Of a stretch of 64,000 nt of DNA, positions 58,816 to 64,000 are shown piece after piece. Numbering within the stretch: the first letter of the stretch is position 1; every line of letters starts with the position of its first letter. The position numbers and the translations under genes were made by a program. The stretch spans positions 1 to 64,000 of the forward strand of contig NZ_LRBG01000002.1 of the NCBI RefSeq assembly GCF_001580545.1, written 5' to 3'. A model generated the notes under the pieces. The model ran no database searches. It saw only the letters and a program-made list of their open reading frames with translations, and had not been told where the DNA came from. This DNA is from Paraburkholderia monticola. Lineage in GTDB: Bacteria > Pseudomonadota > Gammaproteobacteria > Burkholderiales > Burkholderiaceae.

Positions 58816-60366
58816 TCACTGCGCCGGCAACTGAAACACGCCCACCACCTCGCTCATGCGCGTGGCCTGCTCCTCGAGCGACGCCGCCGCGGCCGCGGCC
58901 TGCTCGACGAGCGCCGCGTTGCGCTGGGTGACTTCGTCCATCTGCGAGACGGCGCGGTTGACCTGCTCGATGCCGTCGCTCTGTTCTTCCGATGCGGCCG
59001 CGATCTCGGCCATGATGTCGGTCACGCGGCGCACCGCGTCGTTGATCTCCGTCATGGTCTTGCCGGCCCGGCCGACCAGTTCGGTGCCATTGCCGACGCG
59101 CTCGACCGATTCGCTGATCAGCGTCTTGATTTCCTTGGCCGCCGACGCGCTGCGTTGCGCCAGCGTGCGCACTTCACCCGCCACGACCGCGAAGCCGCGA
59201 CCCTGTTCGCCGGCGCGCGCCGCTTCGACGGCGGCGTTCAGCGCGAGGATATTGGTCTGGAACGCAATGCCCTCGATCACGCCGATGATTTCCGCGATCT
59301 GCTTCGAGCTGGCGTCGATCTCGCCCATCGTCTTCACGACCTTCGAGACCACGTCGCTGCCCTCGGTGGTGACGCCGACCGCTGCCCGCGCGAGTTCGCT
59401 CGCCTGATGCGCGTTATCGGCATTCTGGCGCACGGTCGAGGTCAGCTCGGCCATGCTCGACGCGGTTTCCTCCAGCGACGCGGCCTGCTCTTCGGTGCGT
59501 TGCGACAGATCGGTGTTGCCCGCAGAGATCTGCGCGGTCGCGGTGGAAATGGACTGTGTGCCGTCGCGCACCGACAGCAGCGCTTGCCTGAGGCGCGACT
59601 GCATCGTGCGCAGGTCTTCCATCATGCGTCCCATCTCGTCGCGCGAATGCACGTCGATACGCCGGTTCAGATCGCCATTGGCAATCGCGCGGAAGTGGCC
59701 GGTGGCTTCTTCGAGCGGACCGGCGATCGACTTGCGCAGCGCATGCCATGCGAACGCGGCCATCGACAATCCCAGCACGAGGCCGACCGCGGCGATCGCG
59801 AGAATCGCGTGAAAGCGCTGCTGGGCGGCTTCGTAGCGCTCGCGCGCGCTGTCGCCCTGCATCTTCTCGAGCTTCGCGGAACGGTCCGTGATTTCGTTGA
59901 ACGGGTCCGTCATCTGGTTCGAGATCAGATCGGCGAGCTGCGTGGTGTCGTGCCGCTCAATCGCGGCGAACACCTGCGCGACCGGGCCGTTCAGCGCCGC
60001 GGCCCGTTTAGCCTCGACCGCATCGGCGAGTTGCCGTTCCTGTGCATCCGAAGGCAGCGCGCGGTAGGCGGCCCAGGCGTTGTCGCCGATCGCGAACTGC
60101 TCGCGCGCGTGTTGCTCGAGGCTCGCAATGTCCGCACGATCCGGCTGGGCCGCGATGCGGTCGAGCACGAGCCGGCCGCGCGCGTAGAAGAAGTTGAACT
60201 TGCCGAGCGCGCTCGCCGACGCAAGCTCGTTGCTGTACAGCTCCTTCTGGTCGGCGTTGCTCAACGCAATGCCGGTGACGCCGAGCGCGGCGCCGATCGC
60301 CATCAGCAAGCCGAGAAAGCCCATCGCGAGGGCCAGACGCGTGCGGATCGTGAGGTTCGAAAACAT
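58816..60366 (-). CDS. Methyl-accepting chemotaxis protein
   Basis: A 516-residue Tar-like receptor. Helix 1 is at about 9-31 (LALAMGFLGLLMAIGAALGV), a periplasmic four-helix-bundle sensor spans about 32-188, and helix 2 is at about 190-211. A HAMP domain follows at about 212-265, then the signalling domain whose hairpin tip is IEGIAFQTNILALNAAVEAA with GRGFAVVAGEVRTLAQRSAS. No C-terminal NWETF-type CheR tether is visible; it ends VVGVFQLPAQ. The ligand is unknown. No che or flagellar gene lies nearby. Confidence 0.94.
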   Translation of the reverse strand: MFSNLTIRTRLALAMGFLGLLMAIGAALGVTGIALSNADQKELYSNELASASALGKFNFFYARGRLVLDRIAAQPDRADIASLEQHAREQFAIGDNAWAAYRALPSDAQERQLADAVEAKRAAALNGPVAQVFAAIERHDTTQLADLISNQMTDPFNEITDRSAKLEKMQGDSARERYEAAQQRFHAILAIAAVGLVLGLSMAAFAWHALRKSIAGPLEEATGHFRAIANGDLNRRIDVHSRDEMGRMMEDLRTMQSRLRQALLSVRDGTQSISTATAQISAGNTDLSQRTEEQAASLEETASSMAELTSTVRQNADNAHQASELARAAVGVTTEGSDVVSKVVKTMGEIDASSKQIAEIIGVIEGIAFQTNILALNAAVEAARAGEQGRGFAVVAGEVRTLAQRSASAAKEIKTLISESVERVGNGTELVGRAGKTMTEINDAVRRVTDIMAEIAAASEEQSDGIEQVNRAVSQMDEVTQRNAALVEQAAAAAASLEEQATRMSEVVGVFQLPAQ

Positions 60367-60435
60367 GGATGCCTCGAAACAACGGAACGGGGAATGCGGC
60401 GTACCGGGACGGTACGCAGGTCATTAGGGTTTACG

Positions 60436-60447
60436 GCAAACGTTTGC
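60436..60447. promoter_or_regulatory. 12-bp palindrome GCAAACGTTTGC upstream of the chemoreceptor
   Basis: A perfect 12-bp dyad about 70 bp before the chemoreceptor start codon, in an AT-rich patch containing TTTGCCGTAAA on the coding strand. Its size and symmetry suit a LacI-type operator. No regulator gene is adjacent. A FliA-like promoter could overlap but the -35 match is weak. Confidence 0.4.
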
Positions 60448-60559
60448 AAATATGAAGGGCAGGATCGAAAGCGAGGGCGTTCGACGGAAGGGGAACAGCG
60501 GGGCAGGCGATTGCGGGACCGCTCGGCGAGTCGGTCCCGCGAAGGACGGTGCGGTGAAT

Positions 60560-61651
60560 TCAGTGCGTGTTGCCGGTATCGCTCAGCAACTGCGCGAGGT
60601 ACGGCTTCCACACTTCCGGATGAGCCAGCGTCTGGTGGCCGTACGAATGCGCGGTCTCCGGCATCTCGACGAAGCCGCCGTTCGGCACGGCCTTCATCTC
60701 ACGCTGCATCACGCCGAGGTCAGCGGCATTGATCAGGTCGTCGGCAAAATTGACGGCGAACAGCCGCGCGCGAATCTTCGACAACTCCGGCGCGGGGTTG
60801 TAGTCCCACGACGACTCGAACCAGTACAGCACGTCGTTGGCGTCGGTCTTGCCGGCGTTGTCGACGAGCGTGTCATAGGTCTTCGAGGACGCGTCGCGCG
60901 TGGGCGCTTCGCTTTGCATGCGCGCCGGGTTGTTGGTGATCAGCGTGAAAATCGGCATCACGCGGGTCCACTGGCCCGGTTGCGCCGCGTAGTCGCCGCC
61001 CTGCCAGCCCGGGTCGTTGCGAATCGCGCCGACGATCATCTGACGCCACAGCCAGTTGCGCCCGGCCATCGCGATCGGTTGGCTCGCGATCGGCATCAAC
61101 GCGTCGGCCATCTGCGGATAGCGCTCGCCCCACATCCAGGTCTGCATGCCACCCATCGACGTGCCGAGCACGAGGCGCAGATGCTGGACCTGCAAGCCCT
61201 CGACGAGCAGCCGATGGTTCGCCTCGACGACGTCGCCATAACCGTAGTGCGGGAAGCGCGCGTGCATGCCGTCGCTCGGCTTGCTCGAACCGCCGCGGCC
61301 GAGGCCGTCGGGGATCACGATGAAATAGCGGCTCGTGTCGAGCGGCTGGCCCGCGGCGAACAGTTCGCGCTGCATCGTCGGTGTCAGGTAGGCCTTGCCG
61401 GTACCCGTGGTGCCGTGCAACAGCAGGACCGCATTGTCGATCTCGCCGTGCGCATCGCGGTGCGGTGTGCCGAGCGTCACGTAGTGAATACGGATCTCCG
61501 GCAACGAGGTGCCGTCGGCGAACTGGAAGTCGTGCTCGGTGAAATCGGCCGCCTGCGCGGAAGCGGGTTCGGCGGTCGCAGCGTGGGCCGGCACGAGGCC
61601 GGTCAGTGCGCACATTCCTGCAGTGGCCAGCAGGGATGCGAAGCGGATCAT
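60560..61651 (-). CDS. Exported MetX-like alpha/beta hydrolase
   Basis: A 363-residue protein starting MIRFASLLATAGMCALTGLV, a signal peptide ending near PAHAATA. The hydrolase domain resembles homoserine acetyltransferase: NAVLLLHGTTGTGKAYLTP, FIVIPDGLGRGGSSKPSDG, the nucleophile elbow VLGTSMGGMQTWMWGERYPQ, and late acid/histidine candidates NFADDLINAAD and ETAHSYGHQTLAHPEVWKPY. Cytoplasmic MetX lacks a signal peptide, so methionine synthesis is unlikely. It more probably acts on an ester or acyl compound in the periplasm; the substrate is unknown. Confidence 0.85.
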   Translation of the reverse strand: MIRFASLLATAGMCALTGLVPAHAATAEPASAQAADFTEHDFQFADGTSLPEIRIHYVTLGTPHRDAHGEIDNAVLLLHGTTGTGKAYLTPTMQRELFAAGQPLDTSRYFIVIPDGLGRGGSSKPSDGMHARFPHYGYGDVVEANHRLLVEGLQVQHLRLVLGTSMGGMQTWMWGERYPQMADALMPIASQPIAMAGRNWLWRQMIVGAIRNDPGWQGGDYAAQPGQWTRVMPIFTLITNNPARMQSEAPTRDASSKTYDTLVDNAGKTDANDVLYWFESSWDYNPAPELSKIRARLFAVNFADDLINAADLGVMQREMKAVPNGGFVEMPETAHSYGHQTLAHPEVWKPYLAQLLSDTGNTH

Positions 61652-61734
61652 GTGTGTTGTCCTGTCGATATGGGGACAGGAAGAATACCGTAACCGTGCC
61701 CGCACGCGCGGTGACGCGCTCAGCTGGCGCAATA

Positions 61735-61763
61735 AAAAACCGCGGCTCGAGGACCGCGGTTTT
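61735..61763 (-). terminator. Rho-independent terminator downstream of the THUMP methyltransferase
   Basis: AAACCGCGG (61737-61745) pairs with CCGCGGTTT (61754-61762). On the minus strand the hairpin is followed by TTTTTTATT (from 61739 down), a good terminator for the methyltransferase gene ending at 61819. The T-run on the plus side is weaker. Confidence 0.85.
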
Positions 61764-61818
61764 CATCTCAACGACGAGGATAACGACAACGACAGCGCGC
61801 TGCCCGCTCGACGCTGCC

Positions 61819-63102
61819 TCAAGCGGCCGGCGTCTCGCCCTGCGGACGCTGCCGCACGCTGCCCGCGATCAGATCGAAGCGGAACAGCCGGCATTCGAGC
61901 GCGCCGTTAAAGAGTGGCGTCTTCGTCGATTCGCGCAAGCGCAGTTGGCCCGGCAGCTTGCGATCCGACGTCAGGATGAACGCATGCCATCCAGTGAAGC
62001 GCTGCTTCAACGCATTGCCGAGCAACTGGAAGAACTCGCTGTCCGGCGCTTCTTCCTGAACGCGGCGAAAGCCGTCGTCGTCGCGATTGCCGCGGCCTTC
62101 GCGAAGCTCGCCGCGCGCATTGCGGCCGCGCACTTCGATCCGCTCGCCATACGGCGGATTCGCGACGAGGATGCCCGGTGCCGAGCTGGGCGGCGCCATG
62201 TCGCGCGCGTCGAGCTGCTTGAGCGCGATGGCCGGCAAACCGGCGCGTTCGAAGTTCGCGCGGGCTTTTTCGAGCATGTCGCCGGAGATGTCGCTGCCGA
62301 AAATCTGCAGATCGGCGCGCGAGCTGCGCGCCGCGTTTTTCGCTTCGAGCGCGGCGCCCTTCAGCGCTTGCCAGCTGCGCGCCTCGAACTGTTTGAGCTT
62401 CTCGAAGCCGAAGCGTCGCTCGACGCCCGGCGCGATGTTCAACGCGACCTGCGCTGCTTCCGCGAGGAACGTGCCGCTGCCGCACATCGGATCGTAGAGC
62501 GGCGTGCCGGCCTGCCAGCCGGTCAGACGCAGAATGCCCGCCGCGAGGTTTTCGCGCAGCGGCGCCGCGCCCTTGTCCAGGCGCCAGCCGCGCTTGAACA
62601 GCGGATCGCCCGAGGTGTCGAGGTACAGCGTGCAGTCGGTCGCGGTCAGGAACGCGAACACGCGCACGTCGGGCATCGCGGTGTCGATGCTCGGCCGCGC
62701 GCCGCTTTTTTCACGCAGACGATCGCAGATTGCATCCTTCACGCGCAGCGTCGTGAACTCGAGGCTGCGCAGCGGCGACTTGATCGCGGTCACATCGACG
62801 CGCAGCGTCTCGTGCGCGGAGAACCACTGCTCCCAGCGCTGTTCGAGCGCGAGCGCGTAGATGTCCTGCTCGCTGCGATAGGGGCGCTGCGCGATCTTCA
62901 GCAGCACGCGGCTCGCCAGACGCGAGTGCAGATTGGCCGCCATACCGGCGGCCCAGCCGCCGCGGAAATGCACGCCGCCCGGCACCTGGGCGCCCGCCGT
63001 GAAGGCGGCGCCGTCCAGATGCTGGGCGGCAATTTCGGCGAGTTCGGCCGCGAGCGGAGCTTCGAGCCCGCGCGGACAAGGAAGGAAGAAATCGAAGGAC
63101 AT
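61819..63102 (-). CDS. THUMP-domain class I RNA methyltransferase (RlmL N-terminal-half like)
   Basis: A 427-residue protein. A ferredoxin-like/THUMP region covers ~1-165 (DFFLPCPRGLEAPLAAELAE opens it). The methylase domain follows, with GTPLYDPMCGSGTFLAEAAQ as the SAM loop and LVANPPYGERIEVRGR as the NPPY motif for base N-methylation. It matches the N-terminal half of E. coli RlmL, which makes m2G2445 in 23S rRNA. It lacks the RlmK half, as in many betaproteobacteria. The exact target guanosine is inferred. Confidence 0.9.
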   Translation of the reverse strand: MSFDFFLPCPRGLEAPLAAELAEIAAQHLDGAAFTAGAQVPGGVHFRGGWAAGMAANLHSRLASRVLLKIAQRPYRSEQDIYALALEQRWEQWFSAHETLRVDVTAIKSPLRSLEFTTLRVKDAICDRLREKSGARPSIDTAMPDVRVFAFLTATDCTLYLDTSGDPLFKRGWRLDKGAAPLRENLAAGILRLTGWQAGTPLYDPMCGSGTFLAEAAQVALNIAPGVERRFGFEKLKQFEARSWQALKGAALEAKNAARSSRADLQIFGSDISGDMLEKARANFERAGLPAIALKQLDARDMAPPSSAPGILVANPPYGERIEVRGRNARGELREGRGNRDDDGFRRVQEEAPDSEFFQLLGNALKQRFTGWHAFILTSDRKLPGQLRLRESTKTPLFNGALECRLFRFDLIAGSVRQRPQGETPAA

Positions 63103-63209
63103 TGAGGTTGCCGGAAGGCGTTGGATAAGGCGCTATTGTACGCGGTCGGGGTCGGCGGCCCGACGCGATCGGCGCGCCGGGGCGTCCGCTGACGTCCTCT
63201 GGACTCGCG

Positions 63210-64000
63210 TCAGCTGGTCTCGCGTACCGCCTTGGCCGGCCACACCAGCTCCAGCGGATGCCGCCTGAGCCGTTGCCAGATCGCCCCGCGCAGCGAGCGC
63301 ACCGCACTGCCCCGCAAATCGCGCGATTTCGTCGCCATGTAAAACGCCAGCGCAAAGCTCACGGCGACGTTGAGTATCGCCATGCTGCCGACGCCCGCCA
63401 CCGCCCACCACAGCGCCGGCATCTTCAGCGCGCTTTCGCCGAGCACGCCGATGGCCACGCCGATCGAGCCCGCGGAGAGCGTCACGTGACGCACGTCGAA
63501 CTTGAAGGCGAACGCGGTCAGGATGACCGGCACGAGCCCGAGCATCAGGCCGAGCGTGACATTGCCGACCACGCCCGCGACGTTCGCGCGGCAGAAACGC
63601 GCGAGGCGGTCGGCAGCGGCGACGCCGAGCGTCATGCGCAGGCGCCGGTTGTAGGCGAGCGCGTCGGCGACGCGATGCAGGATGAACCAGTTGTCCGCCC
63701 AGCCCGCGAGAAGGCTCGACGACCACAGCAGCACGCCGGTCAGCGCCGCATAGAACGGCGTCGGCCCGAGCAGCGAGAACGACTGCAGCGTCGCGATGGC
63801 CTTGTCGGCCGAAATCAGATCGTGGTTGAACATCGCGCTCCACAGCAGATCCACGCAAAGACTGACGGGGAACACCACCAGTACGTTGCCGAGCACCGCG
63901 GCGGCCTGCGTGCGCATCAGCGCGGTCACCGAGCTCACGAAACTGTCGACGCCCGCTGGCGTGTCCGCGCCGTCGAGTTCACGCGCGAGCGTCGGCGCGG
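63210..64000 (-). CDS. Multi-membrane-span protein of the 'site-specific recombinase' (SpecificRecomb) family, C-terminal part
   Basis: Only the C-terminal 263 codons are visible; the reading frame is open to the right edge, so the start lies beyond 64000. At least five hydrophobic segments are evident, such as NVLVVFPVSLCVDLLWSAMF, NVTLGLMLGLVPVILTAFAF and MAILNVAVSFALAFYMATKS. The pattern WADNWFILHRVADALAYNRR is typical of the family annotated as site-specific recombinase. I see no tyrosine- or serine-recombinase catalytic motif, so the name is doubtful and this is best described as a membrane protein of unknown function. Confidence 0.8.
   Translation of the reverse strand, partial: APTLARELDGADTPAGVDSFVSSVTALMRTQAAAVLGNVLVVFPVSLCVDLLWSAMFNHDLISADKAIATLQSFSLLGPTPFYAALTGVLLWSSSLLAGWADNWFILHRVADALAYNRRLRMTLGVAAADRLARFCRANVAGVVGNVTLGLMLGLVPVILTAFAFKFDVRHVTLSAGSIGVAIGVLGESALKMPALWWAVAGVGSMAILNVAVSFALAFYMATKSRDLRGSAVRSLRGAIWQRLRRHPLELVWPAKAVRETS

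Noticed and set aside
63210-64000. Reading the 'recombinase' family label as a sign of a mobile element
   Set aside because: No terminal repeats, integrase motifs, attachment sites or cargo genes are present, and the visible protein is a membrane protein.

Overview
The window is chromosomal, high-GC (roughly two-thirds G+C by eye), densely coding DNA from a betaproteobacterium, most likely Burkholderia sensu lato (Paraburkholderia-like). The evidence is gene content and order: ubiE / Tim44-like / ubiJ / ubiB, aspS-nudB-clsB, amgK-murU divergent from lptD-surA-pdxA-rsmA, glyQ-glyS-gmhB-plsC, and a three-gene pntAA-pntAB-pntB operon. I see no IS element, prophage, CRISPR array, tRNA or rRNA. 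This is core genome, not an island.

Layout. 1-55: 5' tip of ilvA (minus). 614-9925: a large FAD/Fe-S oxidoreductase, HIT and DUF971 proteins, then ubiquinone genes ubiE, ubiJ and ubiB with an exported Tim44-like protein between them. 9932-15661: a small methyltransferase, an FmdB zinc ribbon, DUF502, aspS, nudB and clsB. 15944-23149: a fatty-acid beta-oxidation block (TetR regulator, acyl-CoA dehydrogenase, 3-hydroxyacyl-CoA dehydrogenase/hydratase, thiolase, second hydratase), with an 18-bp palindrome ahead of the regulator. 23216-24681: fdhD divergent from a nitrate-reductase-associated gene, both linked to molybdoenzymes. 24880-27996: a three-PAS GGDEF-EAL c-di-GMP protein. 28077-31306: GST, YciA-type thioesterase and an Atm1-type ABC exporter. 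31310-33094: murU-amgK, cell-wall sugar recycling. 33319-39114: lptD, surA, pdxA, rsmA. 39145-40729: EamA transporter and glyoxalase I. 41082-44953: a polar amino-acid ABC importer with an IclR regulator. 44997-50423: a five-gene minus-strand block (glyQ, glyS, gmhB, plsC, YgjP-like metallopeptidase). 50606-54271: membrane-anchored FMN glutamate-synthase-like protein, mnmA and a NUDIX hydrolase. 54556-57489: pntAA-AB-B. 57537-64000: WYL regulator with a VOC protein, a chemoreceptor, an exported MetX-like hydrolase, a THUMP rRNA methyltransferase, and the C-terminal part of a multi-membrane-span protein of the so-called site-specific recombinase family.

Themes are envelope biogenesis (lptD, surA, murU/amgK, gmhB, plsC, clsB), quinone and redox metabolism (ubi genes, pnt, FAD/Fe-S enzyme), translation (aspS, glyQS, mnmA, rsmA, rRNA methyltransferase) and fatty-acid catabolism. 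I found no clear undescribed multi-gene system. The most interesting leads are the TetR palindrome at the beta-oxidation locus, the Tim44-like protein in the ubiquinone cluster, the secreted MetX-like hydrolase, tandem repeats (one overlapping a stop codon), and several inverted repeats in promoter regions.
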